From NCBI RefSeq assembly GCF_932276165.1, contig NC_064012.1, positions 2,797,501 through 2,861,500 on the forward strand: DNA of 64,000 nt, written 5' to 3'. Positions 48,101 to 57,945 of this stretch are shown one piece after another. The position numbers and the translations under genes were made by a program. The stretch is from Plutella xylostella (Eukaryota; Arthropoda; Insecta; Lepidoptera; Plutellidae). A model generated the notes under the pieces. It did no database searches, had not been told where the DNA came from, and saw nothing but the letters and a program-made list of their open reading frames with translations. How positions within the stretch are numbered: the first letter of the stretch is position 1; the number at the start of each line of letters is the position of its first letter.

Positions 48101-49557
48101 ACAAAATCAAAATCTGAAATTAAGTTTAAATGAGAGTATAAAACATCAACCATTACAAAAAGAAGCAGAGCTATCACAGTTAGAAAATAAGACTCATAGT
48201 TTAGCATCTAAAAGTATAGAATCAACTGATAATCTGGACACAAAGATGACACATAAGTCAATAGAAAATACTTCTTCGGTACAGCCAAAAGATGTACAGA
48301 GCAAGATAGAAATAGAAAAAGATGAGGAAAGAACTAGTTCCAAAAAACGTGACGAAATCACAAAAGATAATAATCATCAAGATAATATTATTTTAAAATC
48401 AAGAAAAGAAATTCAGGATACGTCGATGACAGACCGAAAATCAAAGGAAGAATCAGAAATTACTTCCAAAGCAGTAGTTAAAAACGGGCACCAAGATACA
48501 AAGGGCAAAAAAATAGAGGAACAAATCAATAGAAATCTAGAAAAGTCTATGTCTAAAAAAGAAGTGATTCAGGAAAAGAAGCAGGTTCTTGAAAATCAAG
48601 TCAAACCGCGGTCTCAGGATCAAATGTATAAGAAACAAGCTACTTCTGACAACTATCACGATGACTCCGTTACAAAACAGAATGAATCTGAGTTTAGATT
48701 AGACTCCACTCATAATGGTGTGTACAGTAAACATTCTACGCATAGAACTGAGACTAGACATAGGACGGATAAAACATCCCATGATCAGTCTCACATAGAA
48801 AGTCATATTAAAACAGAACGCATTTCAGTCGATCAAAAACGCATCGCAAAAGATGAAATTTCACACACGAGTGGGCGCAGAAGACCTACAGATGAAAAAG
48901 AAAGGCCTAAGTTTGTAGATCATAGCCATAGGGACTATACAATGGAATTCGCCCGCCCTTCTGGCTATAGAGAGAGACTTACAGAGACGAGCTGCTTAGG
49001 GTCCGATACTACTGCTTTTGACCGTCGCAGTGCCGGTACACCAATATACAAAGTTACTAGCCTAGTCCAAGAAGCTCAATTGCGATCTTCGCTACCACCA
49101 TCGCCAGTTTTTAGAAGAAGTGCCGAGCCATCAGAAGTAAAACCTGAAGTTCGGCATCGAACTAAAGCTGCTAGTGAAGCCAGAAGTATTCTTACGGAAA
49201 AACGATCAGGAACAAGAGATTCAAAACGAAAACCAGTGTTTTCCACACACCTAACAGACAGAACTGCTGTAGAAGGATCTCGCGTGAAACTTACTTGCAG
49301 CATCCTGTCTTCGTCCGATCCTAAGGTTACCTGGTTCCAAAATGGAGTTGTGATTACCAATAAATTGAAGTATAAAACTAAAATAACGGAGGGCTTAATA
49401 ACCTTAGAAGTGCTCAATGCAGTACCGAGTGATTCCGCTGAATATTGTTGTACAGCAGAAAATGAAAATGGCTCTGTGAGCACGTCCGCCAATCTTAAAG
49501 TATATCCTAGTTTTGAGGCGTCTCCTATTCCTCCAACGTTTACTCGTTCGATTAGAG
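42103..49557 (+). CDS. e14: giant 7.46-kb exon, helical, repetitive acidic and K/E-rich spacer, then Ig
   Basis: 2,484 codons, phase 1-1. The start DKSEDTASVQSEGENTIQRL continues the helical segment to about 43340. From about 43680 an acidic region carries 65-75-residue repeats centred on VPSTSK-like motifs, with a 78-base tandem duplication (44443-44598). A 126-base duplication lies at 47469-47720. From 47750 to 48130 there is a Lys/Glu/Gln helix (EKIEKRLKEMEEFEKKQKES). After a basic Ser/His-rich stretch a complete Ig domain occupies 49220-49505 (KLTCSI, KVTWFQNG, AEYCCTAENENG), and PPTFTRSIR starts another. Acceptor ATATTTTCAG, donor GTGAGT. Confidence 0.93.
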
Positions 49558-49813
49558 GTGAGTTTTTTTCAAATTATATTACACATTTGCTAACTTTGAT
49601 CGCGTCGGATGTGATATAATTATATGACGTACGGCATAGACTTAGTATATACTGGCGTAGTATATACTAAGTCTATGGACGTACGGTATGGTACCACGAT
49701 GTAGCGTCAGTGCTGTGTAATGACACAGAAAATATCTCGCCTCAGTTTCCTATGCTCCGTGGAAATAATGTGGAAAGATTGCCTAATCATAATCATGCCA
49801 TGACTTTTCACAG

Positions 49814-50065
49814 ATACGTATCATTTAGCGGAGAATGAGCTAGTTTTGGAATGCCGAATACGTGGACAGCCGCTTCCAACCATATCTTGGCTTAAAGATG
49901 ACAAGAAAATTGAAAACAATGAACGCTACCAATCTTACTACTTAGCCGACGGTGTGTGTCGATTAGCAATTTGCTGCCCTACGACACAGGATAGTGGAAA
50001 ATATACATGTAAAGCTGAAAATTCAGTGTGGTCTGACCAAATAACACATGTTGTTAATTTCACAG
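49814..50065 (+). CDS. e15: Ig domain, main part
   Basis: Continues the domain opened at the end of e14: ENELVLECRIRGQPLPTISW with the first cysteine and tryptophan, then DSGKYTCKAENSV with the second cysteine. Acceptor TTTTCACAG, donor GTAAGT after ACAG, phase 1-1. Confidence 0.92.
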
Positions 50066-50188
50066 GTAAGTTCACTGAGTTAGTTGTTATGTAACACGTA
50101 CCTACCTATTTCAATGTATTTTTTAGATTTGATTCTATTTTATGAACATTTTATCTAAAATTAATTATACTTTTATTATTTTTTAAAG

Positions 50189-50665
50189 GTAGAGAACGCC
50201 TTCTTAGTCCCAACATTACAACAGTGGAAAGATCTCGATTTAGTAGACAAGGAATGGAATTCCGGAGGCCGCACTTTGCTAACGTATTGAGCGACCACAC
50301 CGTGTCTAAAGGTGGAACTATTGGCCTTCAAGTAGAAATCAGGGGAGATCCAAGCAAGGTTGAGTGGCTACGTGAGGGGCGTCCTGTTACAGAGCAATAT
50401 CGAAATGCTAGTGCTTTCGTGGAACATGGACTTTACACATTAGCTTTGACTGATGTCACAGAAAAAGAGTCTGGAACGTATACGTGCAGGGCTTGGAGCA
50501 GTCATGGCACGGTAGATATGAACGCCGCAATCACGGTAGTCCAGCCGAGTGATATCGATGGTAAACCAGCCATCATTGCCGGCCGCCCAGAGAAAGACAT
50601 TCTTATATCTGTCGGAGAGGATGTCAACATTTCATTCAGAGTGCAGGGTGAACCTAAACCAAAAG
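50189..50665 (+). CDS. e16: Ig domain plus start of the next
   Basis: A linker (GRERLLSPNITTVERSRF), then FRRPHFANVLSDHTVSKGGT opens an Ig domain lacking the first cysteine (GLQVEI) but keeping tryptophan (VEWLREG) and the second cysteine (GTYTCRAWSS). GKPAIIAGRPEKDILISVGE opens the next, also without the first cysteine (NISFRV). Phase 1-1, donor GTAATT. Confidence 0.92.
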
Positions 50666-50877
50666 GTAATTATAATATTAATTAAAAAGATATAAGAAAA
50701 AAATTAAAACACATTTTTTTTAACATTATTTAACAAGTGATTACCTATAACGAATCTTGACAGATTTATAAAGTGTTAGGCTATACTTCCAAACATCTGC
50801 TAAATACTGTCTAAGTCTTTGTGGTAAGGTAAGGCCCTTAATGATTATTTTAATAAAATCATCTTCTTAATTTCTAG

Positions 50878-51050
50878 TTGTCTTCATGAAGGGTACTCGA
50901 GATATAACGAACAGTCAGCGAGTGTGCAAGATGACTTCTGATGACTATGTCAAGTTCACGTTGAAGAGGTCTGTGGTATCGGACGCCGGGACGTACTGTG
51001 TGCTGGCGAGGAACGCATACGGCTGCGACAGGGCTTTCGTCACCGTGGTT
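50878..51050 (+). CDS. e17: second half of an Ig domain
   Basis: VVFMKGTRDITNSQRVCKMT, then DAGTYCVLARNAYG. The core tryptophan is replaced by phenylalanine (VVFMKG), so this domain lacks both the first cysteine and the tryptophan. It starts with two bases of a split codon and ends in phase 0, changing the phase after the long 1-1 series. Acceptor AATTTCTAG, donor GTAAGT. Confidence 0.9.
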
Positions 51051-51286
51051 GTAAGTTGATCTGCAATTAATTGTCATCAGATTCATCAGCTCTTAAAAAG
51101 TATTTTTGGGATCGCTACAACTCTCAGGTTATCTTATTGAAAGCGTATCATTATTAAAATAAAGCACCACACCTTGTACTTAGGATATCGGCCATTAAAT
51201 GTGTTTTTATGTGTTACTTAACTATTTTTATAAAATAATAATAATTAATAATGAATTAGTTATAGTACATTTTCTTATAATTTAAG

Positions 51287-51380
51287 GTAAGACAACGGGC
51301 CTCTTCTGACAATTTAATATCTGACTGGACGTATCCTCTGGATGAATCTTCCGTATCGTATTCAGATAAAGGATACAAAT
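51287..51380 (+). CDS. e18: short linker exon
   Basis: 31 codons plus one base: VRQRASSDNLISDWTYPLDE, then SSVSYSDKGYK. Ser/Asp/Tyr-rich, with no domain. It fits between e17 (phase 0) and e19 (two bases) and has acceptor TTTAAG and donor GTAAGT. Lower certainty than the domain exons because it has no recognisable fold, but the phases require it or an equivalent. Confidence 0.75.
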
Positions 51381-51615
51381 GTAAGTATGCGATCATGACC
51401 TCAATTTAGGTATATAACGACTTAAAGTGTACAATAACATATTATCTCATTAATATTTTTACTGTCCAACATGCCGAATCAGTAAATATTAAATAGATTG
51501 ACATGCCATCGTTCAAAAATACAAATGCACTGGCACAGATTCGATCCGTTGCGTTGGCAGCGAGTCAAGCTTTAAGGCCATTGCCGTATTGATAATGACA
51601 CTTGCATTTGTGCAG

Positions 51616-52249
51616 CGGTGCCGGATCGCATCCCGGGGGAGCCGACCGTGGTCGAGGGCGGAAACAACTGGCTGTCGCTCACCTGGCCCAAGCCTGACCC
51701 TCAAGAAGCGGCCCCGGTCCTAGCGTACAAAGTCGAGGGCTGGCTGCTCGGCAAGGAGGGCGGCGCGCGCTGGGCCGAGCTCGGCATCACTCCGCTCAAC
51801 TCCTACGACGTTTTCAACCTCAAGCAAGGTGAAGAATACCACTTCCGTGTCACTCCGAAGAACAGGAACGGCTGGGGAGAACCCTCTCAGACGACCAACC
51901 CTATAGCCGTCGGCTTAGGCGGCGAACGACCGGAGTTCCCCGAAGCGCTTCCGGGACAACACAAAGTGTTAGTGGGTCAGAAAGCCGAGTTGGCTTGCAG
52001 TGTTATAGGGAAACCGACGCCGGAGATAGTTTGGATGAAGAACGGACATGAATTGGAGGAGGAAGCGGGAAGGGTGAAGACCTCGTTCAATGGACACAAC
52101 TGCGTCCTGTCCATTCACGAAATCCGCCCGGATGATGATGGACACTACAGCTGTGAGGCCACTAACGAGCATGGTCGGGCCTCCACTTACGCGAGGGTCG
52201 CCGTCGTCACCGATAGAGTCATTTGGGAGGCGGATGTCAAGCTCAAGAG
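51616..52249 (+). CDS. e19: FN3 domain followed by a complete Ig domain
   Basis: VPDRIPGEPTVVEGGNNWLS opens an FN3 domain with the usual LTWPKP tryptophan, YKVEGW, and the EEYHFRVTPKNRNGWGEPS end motif. GERPEFPEALPGQHKVLVGQ then starts a complete Ig domain (ELACSV, EIVWMKNG, HYSCEATNEHG). It is the only FN3 domain found in the window. Acceptor TTTGTGCAG, donor GTCAGT. Codons turn GC-rich again here. Confidence 0.94.
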
Positions 52250-52393
52250 GTCAGTGTTGTGATTCATGATGTAGGATTACTTTTAAATAACTTTCATTAA
52301 ATTCAATTATGATTTAAATCCGTAATTGTTATCACCATCAAACAGAGGATAAATCTCCAATGAGGATTCTTAATTTTGAATGTCCACCGACAG

Positions 52394-52563
52394 AGAGCGA
52401 TCGTCGTCATCAGGCGACGGGGAGTACCCGCCTCAGTTCACGATGCGTCTTCGGGACAGGCGCGTGCAGGCCACGTACCCCGTGCGGCTCACCTGCCAGG
52501 TGGTCGGGAAGCCCCCCCCAGCCGTCACCTGGTTCAAGGATGGCGAGGAAGTGCCACGAGACG
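52394..52563 (+). CDS. e20: first half of an Ig domain
   Basis: A Ser-rich linker (RERSSSSGDGEYPP) is followed by QFTMRLRDRRVQATYPVRLT with the first cysteine (LTCQVVG) and tryptophan (VTWFKDGEE). Acceptor CCACCGACAG, donor GTTAGT. Overlapping frames at 52360 and 52376 are shadows. Confidence 0.9.
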
Positions 52564-53978
52564 GTTAGTGTTCTTTTTTCAAATTTGTGTTTTGTTTTTT
52601 GCTGGTGACTTGGCGTGGCGGCGTTTTTGAATGTATTCTCCGACGCTGTAAAATGTTCACATACCTAAACTCGATTTTAGGTCTTTATTTTGAATTGGTA
52701 ACAACAGGAATAAGTAGTATGAATACTGACGGAAAAACAAAAATATTTTTTCGAGGACATAGAACAATTTGCAATAACAGCGACGACATTTGTGTTTCTT
52801 AAGTGACTTTAACCAACAGCTGACCACTAAAAAAACTGCTGGTATAGGTTGGTATACATAATACAGTAGTTAGTTTAGTAAATAACTAAACACCACCTAT
52901 CATATATATAAAAAAAATGTTTTACCTGAGGTCGCAAGAAAATATTAGACAGCCATTTGCCAAATTATGTTGTAACAAGCTGAATGCGAGTTGGATTTTA
53001 TTGAGCGATGCCAATTATATCAATCACGTATTTACCTGTTGTTATCAATGCCATCTAAAGATTAAATATAAATAAGTATTTATGTCCCGCAACATTGAAA
53101 CGTCTCTATACTTCATAAAATTATAAATAGTAAATTAGGTTTTCTTTAATGTTTTATTGGATTCAAATATTTAGTTTGCTTACACTTAAATCAACCTGGC
53201 ATCTTCCTTATAGTATGTACGGTGGCCTGCGCCTAAAAGTATACAGGCGGAGTTTTTAAAATAGCCATCTCAAGCTCATATGCTGCTCAAGCACATCCAC
53301 ATAAACACCACTGCTACACTCATCACACACAGCTTGTCCCCGGATTTATAACTGATGTAGCTGGTCCCTTCATCATCAGGGATCGCTATTTTAAAACCTC
53401 CGCCTGTATCTGTATACTTTTAGGCGCAGGCCACCGTACATACTATAAGGAAGATGCCAGGTTGATTTAAGTGTAAGCAAACTAAATATTTGAATCCAAT
53501 AAAACATTAAAGAAAACCTAATTTACTATTTATAATTTTATGAAGTATAGAGACGTTTCAATGTTGCGGGACATAAATACTTATTTATATTTAATCTTTG
53601 TACGGACAGTACGGTGGGTACCTAATCGAGTATTTACTATTTCCTTACCAATTTTTACCACAAAACAACAACACATTTTTTACATAATGACCATTATCGT
53701 CTTTATCATTATAATCATTATCATCCACAACTAAACACTCCCATCTGTCACCAGCCGTCCTCGTCCATTCAGACCCCAATTTATATTATGGTTTAAACCA
53801 CTTTCTTACTCCGCTGGCTCAGCGACACGTTGTGGATCTTGGATTCGGACATTAAAGTGCGCCAATCTTCTCTAATCTGTGCAAAATCTGACCATTCGGA
53901 CACTTCCGGCTCTTTCAATTCTTATACCACTTCGTCCTTAGCGGTATCTTGGTTTTAACCACACTCATGTTCTTCCAG
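52564..53978 (+). other. Intron e20-e21, 1.4 kb, containing a giant palindrome
   Basis: Donor GTTAGT, acceptor TTCTTCCAG. Dominated by the inverted repeat at 53057-53599. Elsewhere unique AT-rich DNA; 53740-53970 is slightly pyrimidine-rich. Confidence 0.7.
53057..53599. repeat. Near-perfect 543-bp palindrome around foldback element copy 2
   Basis: The left arm, starting AAAGATTAAATATAAATAAG at 53057, is matched by its exact reverse complement ending at 53599. I compared about 190 bases of arm and saw no mismatch before a 6-base insertion (near 53409). The core at 53218-53445 is the same foldback as at 923-1170, but the outer ~160 bases on each side are not shared with that copy. Confidence 0.9.
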
Positions 53979-54188
53979 GCCGCCACACCAGGTCGCAAGA
54001 CGAGTTGTTCCACACCCTGGAGATTGAGAGGACCTGTCTGGAAGACGGGGGGGTGTACGAAGCAATGGCCAGGAACAGCCGGGGGGCCGTCAGCTGCCAT
54101 TGCTCGCTGGTGGTAGACAAGGGCATCAGGGCTTACGTTGCACCGGAGTTCTGCTGTGGATTAGATCCCGCCTACAGGGCTCATGAGG
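53979..54188 (+). CDS. e21: end of one Ig domain, start of the next
   Basis: HTLEIERTCLEDGGVYEAMA finishes the e20 domain; the second cysteine is alanine here (VYEAMARN). RAYVAPEFCCGLDPAYRAHE opens the next domain. Acceptor TTCTTCCAG, donor GTATGT, phase 1-1. Confidence 0.92.
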
Positions 54189-54378
54189 GTATGTTTGTTT
54201 ATTTATTTATTAGTAGGTAATTTTATTGCACAATTTAACAAGAGTAGAAACATGCTATTAGAAGGAATTAATGCTAAAAACATTATCTAACAATCTGTAG
54301 GAGGTTCAGGAGCAGAAAGTAGGGAAGTTGTAATTATTTCGTTATGTTCTCCAATACACAGTCTGCACTCTCCGTACA

Positions 54379-54503
54379 GTCAGCTACATAAGTAGCTATA
54401 CACGTTTGTACCTTGTTAATCAGAAACCGCCTATCAATTCATTGAAAAATTTACGGTTCGCCAGTTTGACAAGGTCCAGAAGTGTATAGCTACTCATGCG
54501 CTG
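54379..54503. repeat. MITE with AGTAGCTATACAC inverted repeats
   Basis: GTCAGCTACATAAGTAGCTA at the left and its imperfect complement AGCTACTCATGCGCTGAC at the right, about 125 bases. It lies in the e21-e22 intron (54189-54580), which holds nothing else I recognise. Confidence 0.55.
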
Positions 54504-54580
54504 ACCTTACGATACCGGTAGGTGGTAGCTGACCTTCTCACAATTCAGACAGCTTCTCAACAATGTCTCCCAACCAACAG

Positions 54581-54721
54581 GCGAGGAGCTGCGCGTGGCG
54601 GCGGTGGTGGAGGCGTACCCGTCGGTTGGCATCGTGTGGTACCGCGAGGGAGTCCGGCTGAGGCCCAGCCGCCGCGCGGTCATGACCCTCGACCGGGACG
54701 GCATGGTCGAACTGGCTATAG
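54581..54721 (+). CDS. e22: middle of an Ig domain
   Basis: EELRVAAVVEAYPSVGIVWY: the first cysteine is replaced (VAAVV) while the core tryptophan is kept. Then SRRAVMTLDRDGMVELAI. Acceptor CCAACCAACAG, donor GTAACC, phase 1-1. Three exons (e21-e23) share this one domain. Confidence 0.92.
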
Positions 54722-54975
54722 GTAACCTTTTTTTTAAATAAGGAGCAGTTGTTGAAACTGATTTTAAAATTAATCTTTTCGCTGTGAAAACCATTAAAGG
54801 CAAGTACGGCATTATCAAAATAATATTATGGATCGAAATAATTTTGCGAACTTGTTAGTCTTAAGTAAGTAATAAGTAGTAGTTGCGTGTCCGTTTGTAT
54901 AGAAAACACAAATCGCGTCTAGTTACGGTGTGCGTTTGTTTATACAATTACTGCGATCATATTTTTTTATTCATT

Positions 54976-55130
54976 ATCACATCATCATCACATCCATCAC
55001 GTCCCCACTGCTGGGGCACGGGTCTCCTTCCAATGAAAGAAAAGTTTTATGCCTGTCTACGCCGTGACGTAGACGCTGCTAGCCGGTTCGGTGGCCGCCC
55101 CTCCGGCCCCTCACCTCAAGCCTCACCCAA
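54976..55130. mobile_element. LINE 3'-tail fragment in intron e22-e23
   Basis: CATCATCACATCCATCACGT, CCCCACTGCTGGGGCACGGG and TCTCCTTCC blocks, common in lepidopteran non-LTR 3' ends (from memory). The rest of this 571-base intron is unique. Confidence 0.45.
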
Positions 55131-55292
55131 CATCAGACCTCCAATCATCGCGCTATACCATTATATTCAATATACCGATCAAACCATAAATCAATCTACT
55201 TATTTCTCATGTCCCTAATCTCCTGGACAATGCCTAATCCACCACACTAGCCTAGTGGTGGTCAATTTTTCAATTATTTTTTTTTCCCACAG

Positions 55293-55446
55293 CATGCATC
55301 ACGCCTAAGGACGCGGGGGTGTACTCTTGCACTGCGTCCAACGAAGTGGGCACAGCCACGACGTCCACACGGGTCGAGGTCATCGCCGACGGCTCAGTCA
55401 GAGAGGAGAAGGTCACCCCGCCCGCCCTCATCAGTCCCGACGTACC
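55293..55446 (+). CDS. e23: end of an Ig domain plus linker
   Basis: ACITPKDAGVYSCTASNEVG completes the domain with the second cysteine, and STRVEVIADGSVREEKVTPP leads into a linker. Acceptor TTCCCACAG, donor GTGAGT after TACC; it ends with two spare bases. Confidence 0.92.
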
Positions 55447-55588
55447 GTGAGTTTGGACCCATACTTTCTGAGATTTCTACCTTCGGGAAATCAATATTTA
55501 GCATGCTTTAAAAAATGTACGTTCAGCGAATGTTAAATGTCTGGGATTGTTATTTTACGCAACTTTATGGTCCAGAGGCCCATTATTG

Positions 55589-56414
55589 CACTCACGGGCA
55601 ATGAAAAAGTTCCATTCACAAAATACCGACACCAAACGACCCCATTTTTTTCAACCATCTGGGGGCGGCCAAAAAGCGGCACGGCCGTACCATCCTTTTC
55701 TCGAAGCAATTCAGGTCATTTTCGACCCCCTGTAACTTCGTTGTGGATAAAACTAGAAGACTGAATTTTCAATAACCATGCAGGCATTGTAAAGACACGG
55801 TATATTTTAAATTTCATTCAATTTGAACCAGTAGTTTAAGTATTATAACGGGTCAAAGTTTCTTAATTTTGTCACTCACTCACAATATTTAGGGTCTGTT
55901 CCACAATGTCTGGTTAGTGGCTACCTGACGGATAAAATACATGCTGTCACTTTCTGTTATTATTTTTTAGACAGTGACAGCATGTATTTTATCCGACAGG
56001 TAGCGACTAACCAGACATTGTGGAACAGGGGCTTAATGTTTTATATAAATATATTGACTAAATAATTTAATTAACACGTGTTTCCATGCGATGGCCAAGT
56101 CAATATATTTATATAAAACATTAAATATTTTTAAGATTGAGATGCGTGCGTGGATAAGACTTGGTATTACATGGATCTCACAACTTTTTACCGTAGAACA
56201 ACTGAGTTACGAGACTTGGTTTTTTTGACAAGTATTGTTTTTGATGGGATTTAATTTAAAATTTAAACAAAATATTACCGTTTTTAGTTGGTAATATCCT
56301 GATGCTCTGTTAAAATGTACTTCAATGTTGCAGAAGGCGTCATTAAGCTAGCCTTTTCCGTTAAGGAGTAATTTGATGCTTTCCACAGTGGAACGTTTTC
56401 ATTGCCCGTGAGTG
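55589..56414. mobile_element. Mariner-like MITE split by a ~590-bp insertion
   Basis: The left end CACTCACGGGCAATGAAAAA runs to about 55656, and the right part resumes at about 56243 and ends CATTGCCCGTGAGTG then TA (56415). Compared with the complete copy at 14003-14235, both halves are present and an extra 590 bases sit between them. Confidence 0.7.
55893..56125. repeat. Two consecutive hairpins inside the split MITE
   Basis: GTCTGTTCCACAATGTCTGG (from 55893) pairs with CCAGACATTGTGGAACAG (to about 56030), with arms of about 60 bases. Next, AATGTTTTATATAAATATAT (from 56036) pairs with ATATATTTATATAAAACATT (to about 56124). Confidence 0.75.
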
Positions 56415-56751
56415 TACCTACCAAATGCTACACTGTAGGCAGATGGGTCAATCTAGATTACGAAAAAAAAACGAAGTTTCCGAGCGTAGGTGCGCTAGTC
56501 ACGAAACTGTCGTTCGTTCGATTTTTGTCCAGCTAGACTACCCGTTTCCACTAATATGGTTCCACAACTAAACTATAAAAAGTCGGTGCAGCAAGTACCT
56601 CTGGCTACTGCATAACGAAAATCAGTAGTATTAAATTAATGTTTTAGTTATTTCAGTCCAGTAGTTTAGTTCCGCCTACCCACCAAATTTAAATTTCAGA
56701 AATTTTACAAAGCGTCATTACGTTTGGTCCTTATTCTATTATATATTGTAG

Positions 56752-56884
56752 GTATTCCACGGAGCCCATGTTCATAAGGAAACCTCGGTCCAGCGAGGCT
56801 CGCGAGGGGGACACCGTCATCATCGGCTGCGAGGTCATCGGCGACCCCAAGCCCGACGTGTACTGGCTCAGGGACTTCTTGAAG
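56752..56884 (+). CDS. e24: first half of an Ig domain
   Basis: YSTEPMFIRKPRSSEAREGD with the first cysteine (IIGCEVIGD) and tryptophan (VYWLRDF). Acceptor TTGTAG, donor GTAACA; one leading base completes a proline codon with e23, and it ends in phase 0. Confidence 0.92.
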
Positions 56885-57736
56885 GTAACATTTAAAAACC
56901 CTTGTTACACCTACCGAGTAGAATGGCGAGACAGTATTCTGGAACAATGAACGGTTAGCTATTGACCGAGTGCTCGACGAGGATACTGTCCCAGCCACTT
57001 GGTACGTGTATGACTGACAATCAGTGAACAACTTTTTGTAGGAGGAAAATATAGCGTAGTACCTAGTACCTACTTACTGATTGTAATAGCGCACACGTCC
57101 TATAAATAGTTAATACGAAATTGTAGAGGTATGTATCAGATGTATCAGAATACCTAATTGGTCCGATTATCTGTCCTAAAAACAAAGGTCGTTTAAGAGA
57201 AACTAACGTTTTAAAAATGAACTTATAGAATCTTTAATAATAATGTATGAGGAGGAACCTTAAAAAAATTAGCATAATAATATGTATTATATTTGAAGAT
57301 GCTCCGAGTATTCTAAAGGTTGCACATTGAATAGCCAGACCATCTGACCTTTTCTCACAAGGGTACCCACTCCTTTTCTGTTGTATTTATAGTTCTTCAT
57401 CCCCCCCAACCCCCCCTGCCAGGTATCATGCTTCTCCCGGCACGTGTAAAATATTAATTTAAATCAATACTGAAATTTAATCTTCAAAAGAAAAAAGCAC
57501 TGTAGGTACAGATGGCCACAGGTGCGTCGCGTCTGTACGCTACCTTATTTTGCTCTCAATCCAACTGTGATATTTACCTATGTAATTTTTCATACTGCAT
57601 GTGAATACGAGGTTAAATTTTCTCAGTGATTTACCACTGGAACATTCATCAACATTACAATTTGGTCTACCCTTTGCCACCTGATCAATATATTTGTGCA
57701 AAGAATGAAATAAATAAATGCTTCCTTTTCCCACAG
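56885..57736 (+). other. Intron e24-e25, nothing recognised
   Basis: Donor GTAACA, acceptor TTTTCCCACAG. A short C-rich patch at 57400-57420 (microsatellite-like). No repeat family recognised. Confidence 0.7.
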
Positions 57737-57945
57737 CCGGACTACTACCGCGACGCGATACACTTCAAGCGAGTGGGAGACGGGCCTGAATACCGTCTGG
57801 AAATCCCCCATGCGAAGCTGGACTACACGGGGGCCTACTCCGTAGTCGCGACCAACGTCCACGGTGAAGCTAAGGCGATTATATCGCTGCAGATCCTAGC
57901 CAAAGATCCGGATTGCGCAGACGATGCGCATAGCGTCAGATATGG
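57737..57945 (+). CDS. e25: second half of an Ig domain
   Basis: PDYYRDAIHFKRVGDGPEYR, then DYTGAYSVVATNVHGEAK. The second cysteine is valine (YSVVATN). A short acidic tail follows. Acceptor TTCCCACAG, donor GTAAGT after TATGG, ending with two spare bases. Confidence 0.92.

Larger units (their letters stand above)
55447..56751 (+). other. Intron e23-e24, 1.3 kb, with a split MITE
   Basis: Donor GTGAGT, acceptor TATATTGTAG. Mostly occupied by the interrupted MITE at 55589-56414 and hairpins inside it. 56420-56750 holds nothing I recognise. Confidence 0.7.

Noticed and set aside
49076..49492. Antisense 138-codon frame opposite the Ig domain at the end of e14
   Set aside because: The + strand encodes a convincing Ig domain with phase-compatible splicing; the antisense frame has no recognisable features.
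51618..52262. Separate gene starting at 51618
   Set aside because: It opens with GTG, and the preceding two bases complete a codon with e18; it is the FN3-Ig exon.
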